64,000 nt of DNA from Marinobacter sediminum (GTDB taxonomy: Bacteria; Pseudomonadota; Gammaproteobacteria; Pseudomonadales; Oleiphilaceae): positions 682,001 to 746,000 of the forward strand of contig NZ_JAEMQH010000001.1 in NCBI RefSeq assembly GCF_016820575.1. Direction: 5' to 3'. Below are positions 6,623 to 14,958 of this stretch, piece after piece. Position numbers and translations under genes: made by a program. Below the pieces are notes generated by a model. The model was not told the origin of the DNA, searched no databases, and was given only the letters and a program-made list of their open reading frames with translations. The number at the start of each line of letters is the position of its first letter. The first letter of the stretch is position 1.

Positions 6623-9046
6623 TCATAATTCAAAATTCATCGCTACTTCCGGCGCTTGAATGAAGTGCCCCTGGAAATTGCGAATGCCGCGCTCCCAGAA
6701 CCAGGATAACGCTTTGGCGTCTTCCACGTGGGTGGCCACGATGGGCAGGCTGGAGCCGAAGATTCCGGTCAGTTGACGCAGTAAGTCTTCCAGTTCAGGT
6801 GTCTGCTCGGTGCTGCCGCCATATTTTGCGGCCAGCTTCACAAAATCCACCGAGCCCAGCTCTTTTAGCAGATCAACCGAGGCCGAGCCGGTTTCGATGT
6901 GCTCGATGATCAGTCCGCATTCCATGTCCTGCATCACTTTCAGCACCTGTCTGGCCGTGCCAACGTCTTTCATTACGATGGGGCTTGAGAGCGCCAAGTA
7001 GACCCGGCGTTTACCTTTGATGCGAGCGTCGCGTATGCCGCTACTGATGAACGGCACCATCCTCGCTACATCCGCCATCGGTGACGACAGTTTGATGGCC
7101 ACGGAATGACTGGCGGCAGCTTTGCCCCCTAGCTTGGACAGCCCCTCCACCGCGTGTTCGATCACCCAGCGATCCAGATCATGAAAGGTTCCGTGGCTGC
7201 CTTCGGCCAGTTGAGTCAGGAACTGGCCGGGCAGGTATACGGCGTCGTCTTCATCCACCAGGCGCACCAGGGCCTCGAACAGGGTGTCCCCGGAATCCAT
7301 GTTAACGATAGGCTGGTAATGCAGGCGGTAAGCACGGGCTTCGAGCAATTCCCGGATCCGTTCATCCAGCTGGCTGTGATCGGACCGTTCCGGGGCCTGA
7401 TGCCACACCACGGAGCCGCCATCGCCCTGCATGGCCTCAGCACAGGCTTTTTCAACTTCGAGCAGGGCTTTGTCTTCGTTCATGGCCTCATTCAGCGGCA
7501 GAACGCCCATGCTGAGCGTGACCGGCTTCGGCGGCTCGCCCAGGGTCCAGTTGGGGCTGTTCAGGCGCTGATGGAAGCTATCCAGAAAGGCATCGGCATC
7601 TTCGGTTACCGGAGCGTTCACCTGAAAGAGAAAGCTCCCGCCGCCTAGTGCGCAGCCGGAGTCATTGGCCCCCAGCTGATTGACGAAGTGGTTTTCCATC
7701 TGCGATGTCAGGGTGGCGAGGGCTCGGGCGCCGTGCTGGGCGCGTAAGTACTCTTCCCGGTCGATTCCCACTTGAACAAGGTAACGGGATTGGTTGTCGG
7801 GGGCTGCCTCCACGTAGGCGAGCAAAGTCGCCAGTTCGGTCAGGAAGTAGTCGTGGTTCTGCAGGCTCCGGCTTTCTTTGCGTTGGCTCACCAGATTGAT
7901 GCGGGCAGTGAGCAGTTGAGCCTGCACCAAGTGATGGTGCAGCGCGGTCAGAAACCGCTGGTTGTCCAGCGGCTTGGTGAAGATCGGGTTGCCGGCCATG
8001 CTTTGCTGCTCCAGCTGCTCCGCCACTTGCTGAGAGGCAGACACAAACAGGATGGGGATGGTCATGTACCGGGCATCCTGACGGAGTACCTGGGCCAGCT
8101 CCAACCCTTGTATACCGGGCATTTCATGGTCGAGAACAAGAGCGTCCGGCTGGAACTGTTCGATGCGCTCGAGAATGCGAACCGGCTGGGACAGGCCCTC
8201 TACCTCATAGCCTTCGTCGGTCAGCATGGTCTTGTAGTAAGTGAGCAATTCGGTGTCGTCGTCGACCCAGAGCACGCGCGGCCTTGCGGTGAGGGTGTGC
8301 TCCAACAACTGGCCGATACGGTTTTCCAGAACCCCAAGGTCCAGAGGTTTGGTGAGATAGGTATCGGCGCCGGCGCGCAGGGCCCGCATGCGTGCGACCA
8401 TGTCGCTCCTGGCCGACATCATAATCACCGGGGTGTTGGCATCTACCTGACATTTCAGCCGTTCCAGCCAGGCAATGCCTTCCAGTGCGCCCTGGGGAAA
8501 ACTGATGTCGAGCAGAATCAGGTGGTGAAGGTGGTCGTCAGTACGCCGGTTGTAGGCCTCGGGGGTTTCGAAGGTCTCGGCGGTAAAGCCGCGCTGGTCC
8601 AGCCAGGTTTTCAGGAACGCGGCCTGACTGAGGTCATCTTCGATCACGGCAACGCGGTATTGGTTTTTCGCAGCCGCCGGTGCCGCCGCAGGAGTTATTT
8701 GTGACGGGGCAGTGTTAACCGCCTGATCTACGGCTCGCTCCAGTTTGCCAAGCGATGCTTCGATTTGATTGCGTTCTGCCGGAGTGGCGTCGGACTTGTT
8801 CAGCAGTTGCTTGAGCTGGCCTTCCAGTACCCGGGCGGCTTCGCTAATCTCCGGGAATTGGAAGGTGGCGCCGCTGCCCGTAAGCTTGTGGGCGCACTGC
8901 TCCATGAAGGTGAGGGCCTTGGCATCCCAGCTGACGTGCTGAAGCCGGCTCCAGGACGACTGCAGCTCATCCAGGCGGCTGGGTAAACCGAGCACGTACT
9001 GTTGCTTGAGCGCTTCGTATTTGTGTCCCAAGTCGACGCCTGCCAT
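6623..9046 (-). CDS. HPt-REC-REC-degenerate GGDEF/EAL regulator
   Basis: The 807-residue cytoplasmic protein has an HPt domain (phosphorylatable His about residue 53 in A-H-K-L-T-G-S-G), receiver 1 (about 130-245, Asp about 180, K-P-L-D), receiver 2 (about 256-375, Asp about 306, K-P-L-D), a GGDEF-like domain and an EAL-like domain. The GGDEF signature is replaced by L-G-G-G-S-F. The EAL domain keeps F-E-A-L-V-R but has lost the metal-binding Asn, the Glu of the T-E motif and the D-D-F-G motif (I-I-E-H-I-E-T-G instead). It therefore looks enzymatically dead and may act as a c-di-GMP-binding or scaffold protein fed by phosphorelay. It is a single gene; no partner kinase is adjacent. Confidence 0.8.
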   Translation of the reverse strand: MAGVDLGHKYEALKQQYVLGLPSRLDELQSSWSRLQHVSWDAKALTFMEQCAHKLTGSGATFQFPEISEAARVLEGQLKQLLNKSDATPAERNQIEASLGKLERAVDQAVNTAPSQITPAAAPAAAKNQYRVAVIEDDLSQAAFLKTWLDQRGFTAETFETPEAYNRRTDDHLHHLILLDISFPQGALEGIAWLERLKCQVDANTPVIMMSARSDMVARMRALRAGADTYLTKPLDLGVLENRIGQLLEHTLTARPRVLWVDDDTELLTYYKTMLTDEGYEVEGLSQPVRILERIEQFQPDALVLDHEMPGIQGLELAQVLRQDARYMTIPILFVSASQQVAEQLEQQSMAGNPIFTKPLDNQRFLTALHHHLVQAQLLTARINLVSQRKESRSLQNHDYFLTELATLLAYVEAAPDNQSRYLVQVGIDREEYLRAQHGARALATLTSQMENHFVNQLGANDSGCALGGGSFLFQVNAPVTEDADAFLDSFHQRLNSPNWTLGEPPKPVTLSMGVLPLNEAMNEDKALLEVEKACAEAMQGDGGSVVWHQAPERSDHSQLDERIRELLEARAYRLHYQPIVNMDSGDTLFEALVRLVDEDDAVYLPGQFLTQLAEGSHGTFHDLDRWVIEHAVEGLSKLGGKAAASHSVAIKLSSPMADVARMVPFISSGIRDARIKGKRRVYLALSSPIVMKDVGTARQVLKVMQDMECGLIIEHIETGSASVDLLKELGSVDFVKLAAKYGGSTEQTPELEDLLRQLTGIFGSSLPIVATHVEDAKALSWFWERGIRNFQGHFIQAPEVAMNFEL

Positions 9047-9345
9047 TACCTAACCTCGTGTGCTGCACATGGATGATGGACGTGCGTTAGGGGCGATGAA
9101 TGAAAATGTGTAATCGCGCGCCACTTCGAACGTGTGATACAGGTCTCAAATTTACAGGTTTGCGGTATAGATCACGAGAGTTCAACTGAAAAAGTTTCCG
9201 ATAACCGTCTTCAAAAACTCCATCAAAGACAGTGCTTTCCCCTACACTGGCGTGATGGACAGCGGCCAAGAACAGAGTATTCTTGCCAGCCAGATAGGTG
9301 TCCCCGTGTTCCCGAGTGTAGCAGTGGTATCAGGAGTAGTCGGAT

Positions 9346-9900
9346 ATGGAAGATAACAAGAAGCCCGGGCAGGCCGCCCCCGTACCGGGCGAGCGGCAGT
9401 TCGAATCCCTGCTGTGGGGATCGCGGTTGTTGGTGATGCTGGCGGTTATCCCCAGTTTGTTGGGCGCGACAGTGCTGTTTTTGATTGGCACCGCCGACAT
9501 CATCAAGGTGATGGCGGATACCTTCGTCTATTATCTGGCCGGCGGCACCCAGGACATCCACGACACGGTGGTGCCCAATATCATCATGGCGGTGGATATC
9601 TACCTGATAGCGGTAGTGCTGCTGATTTTTGGCTCCGGCATCTACCGGCTGTTTGTGTCGCCTATCGATCAGGCCGAGTCCCAGGCGCCCAATCACCCGT
9701 TCAACGTGCATTCCTTTGATCAACTCAAGGATAAGATCGCCCGGGTGGTGATCCTGGCGGTGATCATTGAATTCTTTCGCGCGGTGGTCGACATCCGGTT
9801 TCAGACACCTCTGGAAGCGATATACCTGGCGGTGTCGGTACTGGCGCTGGCGGCAAGTCTCTACCTGATGAGTCATGCCCATCGGACCAATGACCACTGA
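9346..9900 (+). CDS. YqhA-family (UPF0114) membrane protein
   Basis: The 184-residue protein has four hydrophobic segments (about residues 25-47, 76-98, 124-142 and 152-170) and the UPF0114/YqhA layout, including the acidic segment V-P-N-I-I-M-A-V-D-I-Y-L-I in the second helix and an internal D-Q-L-K-D-K-I-A loop. The family is widespread and membrane bound; its function is not established. The ATG follows a gap of about 300 bases after the HPt-REC gene, and the Ca/Na antiporter gene follows 41 bp later on the same strand. Confidence 0.8.
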   Translation: MEDNKKPGQAAPVPGERQFESLLWGSRLLVMLAVIPSLLGATVLFLIGTADIIKVMADTFVYYLAGGTQDIHDTVVPNIIMAVDIYLIAVVLLIFGSGIYRLFVSPIDQAESQAPNHPFNVHSFDQLKDKIARVVILAVIIEFFRAVVDIRFQTPLEAIYLAVSVLALAASLYLMSHAHRTNDH

Positions 9901-9941
9901 ATGGCTGTGACTACTGGCAATAAACCAGCACTGAGGTTGGT

Positions 9942-11030
9942 ATGGCGTTAATCCTGTTTACAAGCGGACTGGTTTTCCTGGTTGTCGGTGCGGAACTTCT
10001 GGTGCGGGGAGCATCTCGCCTCGCCGCCGTGCTGGGCATTTCGCCCATCGTCATCGGCTTGACCGTGGTGGCCTTTGGCACCAGTGCACCGGAATTGGCG
10101 GTCAGTGTTAAATCAGCCTGGGCCGATCAGGCCGGGATTGCCGTTGGCAACGTGGTCGGTAGCAACATTTTCAACGTGCTGTTTATTCTAGGTATTACCG
10201 CCTTGATTGTTCCGCTTACCGTGTCCCAGCGACTGGTGCGTCTTGAGGTTCCGATCATGATCGCGTTGTCGATTGTGGTGCTGTTGTTCGCTTTGGATGG
10301 ACGCATCAGTCAGTTCGATGGCGGGTTGCTGGTGGCCGCTCTGGTGGTCTACGTCGGTTATGCCATTTACCAGAGTCGTCGGGAAAGTGCTGAGGTGCGG
10401 GAGGAATATGCTGGCGAGTTCCCGGACAACCGTGCGTCGTCGCCGAGCTGGTTGAGCAATGCCGCGCTGGTGATTGGCGGGCTGGTCCTGTTGGTTCTGG
10501 GCGCCGGTTGGCTGGTCGATGGTGCCATCAGCTTCGCCCGTCACCTGGGCATCAGCGAACTGGTGATCGGGTTGACCGTGGTGGCGGCCGGCACCTCGTT
10601 ACCGGAAGTGGTCACATCGATAATGGCGGCCATCCGCGGCGAGCGTGACATCGCCGTGGGCAATGTTGTGGGCAGCAATCTGTTCAACATCATGGGCGTG
10701 CTCGGCATTTCCGGGTTGATCGCACCCCACGGCATCGAGATTTCCGCCGCCGCGCTGCACTTCGACATGCCGGTGATGATCGCCGTGGCGTTTGCCTGTC
10801 TGCCCATTTTGTTCACCGGCGGTGTGGTCAGCCGGTGGGAAGCGGTGTTGCTGCTGGGTTACTACGTCGCCTACACGCTGTATCTGGTACTGGCGGCCAG
10901 CCAGCACGATTCTCTGGCGCCGTTCAGCAACGTTATGTTGTATTTCGTGATTCCGCTGACCGCCATCACCCTCGTTACCATCGCCGTGCGCGAGATGCAT
11001 AGCAACAATCGCAAGCGGTCAGCGGGTTAG
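9942..11030 (+). CDS. Calcium/sodium antiporter, CaCA family
   Basis: This 362-residue inner-membrane exchanger resembles E. coli YrbG. The internal duplication typical of the family is plain: alpha-1 has V-V-A-F-G-T-S-A-P-E and G-N-V-V-G-S-N-I-F-N, and alpha-2 has V-V-A-A-G-T-S-L-P-E and G-N-V-V-G-S-N-L-F-N. Between the halves is a charged loop (about residues 140-170). The acidic residues in the two P-E motifs are the ion-binding ones. It runs in the same direction as yqhA, 41 bp behind it, and converges on the molybdopterin oxidoreductase with only 9 bp between stops and no hairpin. Confidence 0.85.
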   Translation: MALILFTSGLVFLVVGAELLVRGASRLAAVLGISPIVIGLTVVAFGTSAPELAVSVKSAWADQAGIAVGNVVGSNIFNVLFILGITALIVPLTVSQRLVRLEVPIMIALSIVVLLFALDGRISQFDGGLLVAALVVYVGYAIYQSRRESAEVREEYAGEFPDNRASSPSWLSNAALVIGGLVLLVLGAGWLVDGAISFARHLGISELVIGLTVVAAGTSLPEVVTSIMAAIRGERDIAVGNVVGSNLFNIMGVLGISGLIAPHGIEISAAALHFDMPVMIAVAFACLPILFTGGVVSRWEAVLLLGYYVAYTLYLVLAASQHDSLAPFSNVMLYFVIPLTAITLVTIAVREMHSNNRKRSAG

Positions 11031-11039
11031 CAAGGCGGG

Positions 11040-13142
11040 TCAGGCCGCCTGGATCGCCACCTGGGTACCATTGAATGCGGCGTTGCCGGTCAGTGCGTCA
11101 ACGCGCTGAGCATCGGTAATGTCGTTGATGCTGACCCCCGGTTGTGACTCCGCGATGGTCATTGCGGTGTCTTTGCGGTTGTGGCCCCAGCCTTGGGGAA
11201 TGCTGACCACACCCTCAAACATGTCGTCGTTGATTTCTACCGGCAGTTGAATGCTGCCGGTGGCCGAGGAAACCTGGGCCAGCTGCCCGTCGTTAAGGCC
11301 GAGTCTGGCGGCATCGGCTGAATGCATCTGCACCGTGCAGGGGTTCTTGCCTTTCACTAGCCGGAGGGAATTCTGGGTCCAGGTGTTGTGGCTGCGCGGC
11401 AGGCGGCGACTGATCATGGCGAACGGGTAGTCCGGGTTGCGGGCCTGATCCAGAAGCCCGGAGGCGTCCAGCCGTTTCAGGTCGTCCAGGTACAGCTGGG
11501 GTGCGATGTGGATAAGTCCGTCCTCAGTCTGCAGCCGTTGTTGCAGGCAAGGCTGCAGGGGCCCCAAATCCACTCCATGCGGGTTGGCCTTCAGCTTGGC
11601 CAGGCTCATGCCCTGTTCGCCGTAGGCTCCGTGTTTCAGGCCGCTGTCCAGCATCATCTCTGGGGTTACGCCGTCGTCCTCGCGCCCGGTCAGGTGCAGG
11701 GCCAGATCCCTGAGAATCTCCCAATCGTGTTTCTGGTCCGGTGTTTTCTCGAACATTGGCTCAGAGAACTTGGCGGTGTTGCGCACGGCAAAGGAATTGA
11801 AGAACACATCGAAATGCGGCACTTCCAGGCCAGTGGTGGCCGGTAGGATGATGTCGGCGTGGCGGGTGGTCTCGTTCAGGTAGATGTCCACCGACACCAT
11901 GAAGTCGAGGTTGTCGAGCGCCTGCTCCAGGCGCGCACCACCGGGGCTGGACAGCACTGGGTTGCCGGCGATGGTGATCATGCCCCGGATCTGGCCCTCG
12001 CCCGGGGTGAGAATCTCGTCCGCCAGGGTCGCCACTGGAAACTCGCTGTTGAAGTAGGGCAGTTTCCGCACCCGCGATTCGAACCGGCCGTAGGAGCTGG
12101 GTTTGCCTTTCTTGTCGCGCACCAGATCGAACGCCGGCTGCGGGAACATGGCGCCGCCGCGACGATCAAAATTTCCAGTCAGCAAGTTCAGCACGTTGTT
12201 CAACCACTGGCACAAGCCGCCAAACGACTGCGTCGAGGCGCCCATGCGGCTGTAGCAAACCGCACTCTTGGCCGCAGCCATATCCCGCGCCAGATTGCGG
12301 ATCGTGGTAGCGTCGATGCCACAGGCGTCGGCGACTGCTTCGGGGGAATAGGGTTTTACCGCCTCGGCCAGCCGGTCCAGGCCGTCGATGATGGATTCCA
12401 GATGACCCAGATCCACCCGCTGTTCTTCAAACAGGGTGTGCACCAGGGCCAGCATCAGCAGGGCGTCGGTTTCCGGGCGGACGAACAGGTGCTGGTCGGC
12501 TTTTTTCGCGGTTTCGGTCCGGCGCGGATCGACCACCACCACGTTGCCGCCTCGGTCCTGGATGGCTTTCAGGCGCTTGCCTACGCCCGGTGCTGTCATC
12601 AAGCTGCCGTTGGAGACAATCGGGTTGGCACCGATGATCAGCATAAAGTCGGTGTGGTCGATGTCTGGAATCGGGATCAGCATGCCGGCGCCGAGCATAT
12701 AGTTGGAGGCTACGTGATGCGGCAGCTGGTCGGCGGAAGCGGAGCTGTACCGGTTGTTGCTACCCAGCGCCTTGAAAAAGCGCGGCAGCATGATGGCGTT
12801 GCCAAAGTTGTGGGCGTTGGGGTTACCCAGATAGACCCCTACCGCGTCCTGGCCGTGCTCGGCCTGGAGGCCGCGGAAGCGGGTGGCAATCTCGTCGTAG
12901 GCCTGCTCCCAGCTGAGTTCCTGCCAACCATCGGTGGTGCGTTTAAGCGGCGTTTTCAGGCGGTCCTTATCGTTGTAAAAATCCTGCAGGGCAACGGCCT
13001 TGGGGCAGATATGGCCCTGGCTGAACGGGTCCTCCTTATCGCCCTTGATCGACAGGATGTTCCCGTCCTGATGCTTTATTTCGAGGCCGCACATGGCTTC
13101 GCAAATGTTGCAGGTTCGATAATGGGTCTTGAGGTCGCTCAT
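11040..13142 (-). CDS. Molybdopterin oxidoreductase with N-terminal [4Fe-4S]
   Basis: The 700-residue protein is a bis-MGD molybdenum or tungsten enzyme of the DMSO-reductase superfamily. The N-terminal cluster motif is C-N-I-C-E-A-M-C with the fourth Cys in G-H-I-C-P-K-A. The pterin-binding segments (such as L-I-I-G-A-N-P-I-V-S-N-G-S and V-V-D-P-R-R-T-E-T) and the C-terminal molydopterin-dinucleotide-binding domain (about 580-700) are all present. No Tat signal is seen, so it should be cytoplasmic. No electron-transfer subunit is adjacent. The substrate cannot be told; relatives include formate dehydrogenase, nitrate reductase and acetylene hydratase-like proteins. Confidence 0.8.
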   Translation of the reverse strand: MSDLKTHYRTCNICEAMCGLEIKHQDGNILSIKGDKEDPFSQGHICPKAVALQDFYNDKDRLKTPLKRTTDGWQELSWEQAYDEIATRFRGLQAEHGQDAVGVYLGNPNAHNFGNAIMLPRFFKALGSNNRYSSASADQLPHHVASNYMLGAGMLIPIPDIDHTDFMLIIGANPIVSNGSLMTAPGVGKRLKAIQDRGGNVVVVDPRRTETAKKADQHLFVRPETDALLMLALVHTLFEEQRVDLGHLESIIDGLDRLAEAVKPYSPEAVADACGIDATTIRNLARDMAAAKSAVCYSRMGASTQSFGGLCQWLNNVLNLLTGNFDRRGGAMFPQPAFDLVRDKKGKPSSYGRFESRVRKLPYFNSEFPVATLADEILTPGEGQIRGMITIAGNPVLSSPGGARLEQALDNLDFMVSVDIYLNETTRHADIILPATTGLEVPHFDVFFNSFAVRNTAKFSEPMFEKTPDQKHDWEILRDLALHLTGREDDGVTPEMMLDSGLKHGAYGEQGMSLAKLKANPHGVDLGPLQPCLQQRLQTEDGLIHIAPQLYLDDLKRLDASGLLDQARNPDYPFAMISRRLPRSHNTWTQNSLRLVKGKNPCTVQMHSADAARLGLNDGQLAQVSSATGSIQLPVEINDDMFEGVVSIPQGWGHNRKDTAMTIAESQPGVSINDITDAQRVDALTGNAAFNGTQVAIQAA

Positions 13143-13144
13143 AA

Positions 13145-13202
13145 ATCAGGGCTCGGTCGTGATGTTGTTATTGGGTAACCCGAGTGTGGCACAAGCCCTG
13201 AT
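13145..13202. promoter_or_regulatory. Inverted repeat upstream of the molybdopterin enzyme
   Basis: ATCAGGGCT at 13145-13153 is repeated inverted as AGCCCTGAT at 13194-13202, 40 bases apart, immediately before the oxidoreductase start. It could be a pair of operator half sites or a long-loop hairpin in the leader; I cannot decide. Confidence 0.25.
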
Positions 13203-13257
13203 AAAAGCAGACGGCCATAAATGACATAAACTTGGTCATTTCCGACAAGCGGGTAGA

Positions 13258-13450
13258 TTATTTGTTGACGGTTTCTGCCTGAAAAACGCCCTGTATAGCC
13301 TCAGGGTCTTCCATCGCGGCGGTCTCTGTCAGTTCGAGGGTCAGGCGCTGGGTATGCATCCGGTACTGACTCAGCACCGATTCGATGTGGCCTTTCAGGC
13401 TGCGCGATGACAGATCCCGCGCTCAATGGCCCAGCGGGTGTCGACGATTT
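13258..13450 (-). pseudogene. Remnant of an EAL-domain phosphodiesterase gene
   Basis: Read on the minus strand from about 13422 to the TAA at 13258, the translation includes D-L-S-S-R-S-L-K-G-H-I and R-L-T-L-E-L-T-E-T-A-A-M-E-D, the N-L-S and E-x-T-E motifs of EAL domains. Just upstream, in a shifted frame, T-R-W-A-I-E matches the helix that precedes these motifs in EAL proteins, so some 25 residues between them seem deleted. The catalytic E-A-L and D-D-F-G-T-G regions are missing on either side. It fills the 323-base space between the molybdopterin oxidoreductase and the DUF2855 gene. Confidence 0.6.
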
Positions 13451-13465
13451 TCGTTCAGCTGCGCG

Positions 13466-14560
13466 TCAGAGTTCAATAATCAGTCCCTCATCGGCGGGAA
13501 CCCGCCCTTCACAGACCTCCGGATACACCCTGGCGAGGTCGTGCAGCCCCGACACCTTCCTGAGCGTCAGCCATTGCCGGCTCTTTATTGCCGTGTTCTG
13601 GATAAAGGCCGAGGTCTTGCGAGCGAATTCGTCCGGGCCCCAGTCTTTCATTCGCTTCTGGATGTGGCTTGGGGCAAAAAAGAACTCACTGCGGTCCCGG
13701 TTTACGCCTGCGCCTGGTTGGATTTCGCTCCAGTGGGTAAGGCCGACGTTGATGCAGTGCATCATGTTATCGCCCAGGTGATGGTGAAGTTGGCCCAGGA
13801 TCTCGCCGCTGCCGGACATATCAACCACCACCGTGGGTTTAGTGGCGTCGATGTCCACGAGCTCCGGGTAACTGAGGCACTGGTCGTATAGCCCCAGATC
13901 GCGCACCAGATTCAGGTTGCGCTCGGAGGTGAGGGCAAGGACCGGCGGTGCCGAATCGTCACCCTGCAGAGCGTAGGCTAGCCCGATGCTGGTCTTGCTG
14001 GAGGCGCTGAGCACCACCACCTGGCTGGCGCCATACCAGTCATGGTCTTGCAGCTGGTCCCATAGACAGTACGAGGTGATGTACAGCGGCCACAGCAGCA
14101 TGCGTTCGTCATCGGTGGCGCGATCATAGCCCGGTTCCGCGCCCACTCGGGTGTAGCTGTTGTAGGCGATGGGTAGCTTGGCGCGGTGATCGGCACCGTC
14201 CAGCAGGCGTTGATCGCTGATACTCGTCGGTGTGATGGTCAGGTAGCTGGCGGTTGGGAAGTAGCCAAACAGCCGGTCACCGACCGGCACCTCCTCGACG
14301 TTCGAGGCGACCACCTCGGCAAAGCCCCACACCGGGATAACGCCCCACTCGTCGTTGGGGTCTTCGATGGCCGGGAAGAACTGCCAGTACCCAAGCTGGT
14401 CCCCGGCCGCAGCGTAAGTGATGTTGTTGGCGGTGAAAGAGAACCGTTCGATTCTGACCACGATCTCGCCTTCACCGGGGCTTGGCATGTCGTCGGTCGC
14501 CTGGCTGGTGATCAGCCGGTGTTTGGAAAAGTGGTTCCTCAATACCTGGAACTCGGCCAT
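13466..14560 (-). CDS. DUF2855 family protein
   Basis: The 364-residue protein matches the uncharacterised DUF2855 family, which has an alcohol-dehydrogenase-like (MDR) layout: an N-terminal GroES-like part (V-V-R-I-E-R-F-S-F-T-A-N-N-I-T-Y-A) and a central V-V-V-L-S-A-S-S-K-T-S region where an NAD(P)-binding motif would lie, although the usual G-x-G-x-x-G is absent. An enzyme activity is not established. ATG 14560 has AGGAGAG just upstream and was preferred over an in-frame ATG further out at 14599. It is followed downstream by the EAL remnant and preceded by the DUF2897 gene on the same strand, about 78 bp away. Confidence 0.7.
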   Translation of the reverse strand: MAEFQVLRNHFSKHRLITSQATDDMPSPGEGEIVVRIERFSFTANNITYAAAGDQLGYWQFFPAIEDPNDEWGVIPVWGFAEVVASNVEEVPVGDRLFGYFPTASYLTITPTSISDQRLLDGADHRAKLPIAYNSYTRVGAEPGYDRATDDERMLLWPLYITSYCLWDQLQDHDWYGASQVVVLSASSKTSIGLAYALQGDDSAPPVLALTSERNLNLVRDLGLYDQCLSYPELVDIDATKPTVVVDMSGSGEILGQLHHHLGDNMMHCINVGLTHWSEIQPGAGVNRDRSEFFFAPSHIQKRMKDWGPDEFARKTSAFIQNTAIKSRQWLTLRKVSGLHDLARVYPEVCEGRVPADEGLIIEL

Positions 14561-14638
14561 CTCGACTCTCCTGGCTGCGGTTTTGTCTTTAGCTCGCACC
14601 GAATCTTGGCAATGGCGAAACGGTCTAATTCGCCGCGT

Positions 14639-14815
14639 TTACTTCCAGTCGTCGTCGGCTTTTTCCTGAGCTTCGAGTTCGGCTTTGCGCTTGCGGATCT
14701 TGGCCATTTTTTCGTCGGAGATTTTCATGCTGTGGGCCGAATCGCGCAGGATCATGAGGCCGCCGACAATCAGGGCGAGGGCAGCGATAACAAATACCCA
14801 TCCAATGACTGGCAT
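14639..14815 (-). CDS. DUF2897 family small membrane protein
   Basis: A 58-residue protein: a single N-terminal membrane helix (V-I-G-W-V-F-V-I-A-A-L-A-L-I-V-G-G) followed by a charged, probably coiled cytoplasmic tail rich in Lys and Glu (K-I-R-K-R-K-A-E-L-E-A-Q-E) and ending D-D-D-W-K. This matches the small DUF2897 family of gammaproteobacteria, of unknown function. The ribosome-binding site AAGGAG lies about 10 bases before ATG 14815. Confidence 0.7.
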   Translation of the reverse strand: MPVIGWVFVIAALALIVGGLMILRDSAHSMKISDEKMAKIRKRKAELEAQEKADDDWK

Positions 14816-14915
14816 ATGCGGGGCTCTCCTTGGAGCTTGTCCGTGGGGTGAGACTTTATAGTGAACCAGAGGCCAAGGTTGGGCAACCGGTACTGCAGGC
14901 GGGGCTTAGCAAAGA

Positions 14916-14946
14916 AAAACCGCAGACCTTGGGCCTGCGGTTTTGG
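14916..14946 (-). terminator. Rho-independent terminator of the lipase-like gene
   Basis: AAAACCGCAG and CTGCGGTTTT pair around a 9-base loop. It lies 14 bp after the stop of the minus-strand gene 14959-16113 and has T-runs on both strands, so it can also act on plus-strand transcripts. Confidence 0.75.
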
Positions 14947-14958
14947 GAGGGCTACGAC

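Noticed and set aside
11859..13178. 439-codon open frame antisense to the molybdopterin oxidoreductase
   Set aside because: Same GC-bias effect; composition is unlike the coding strand's proteins.
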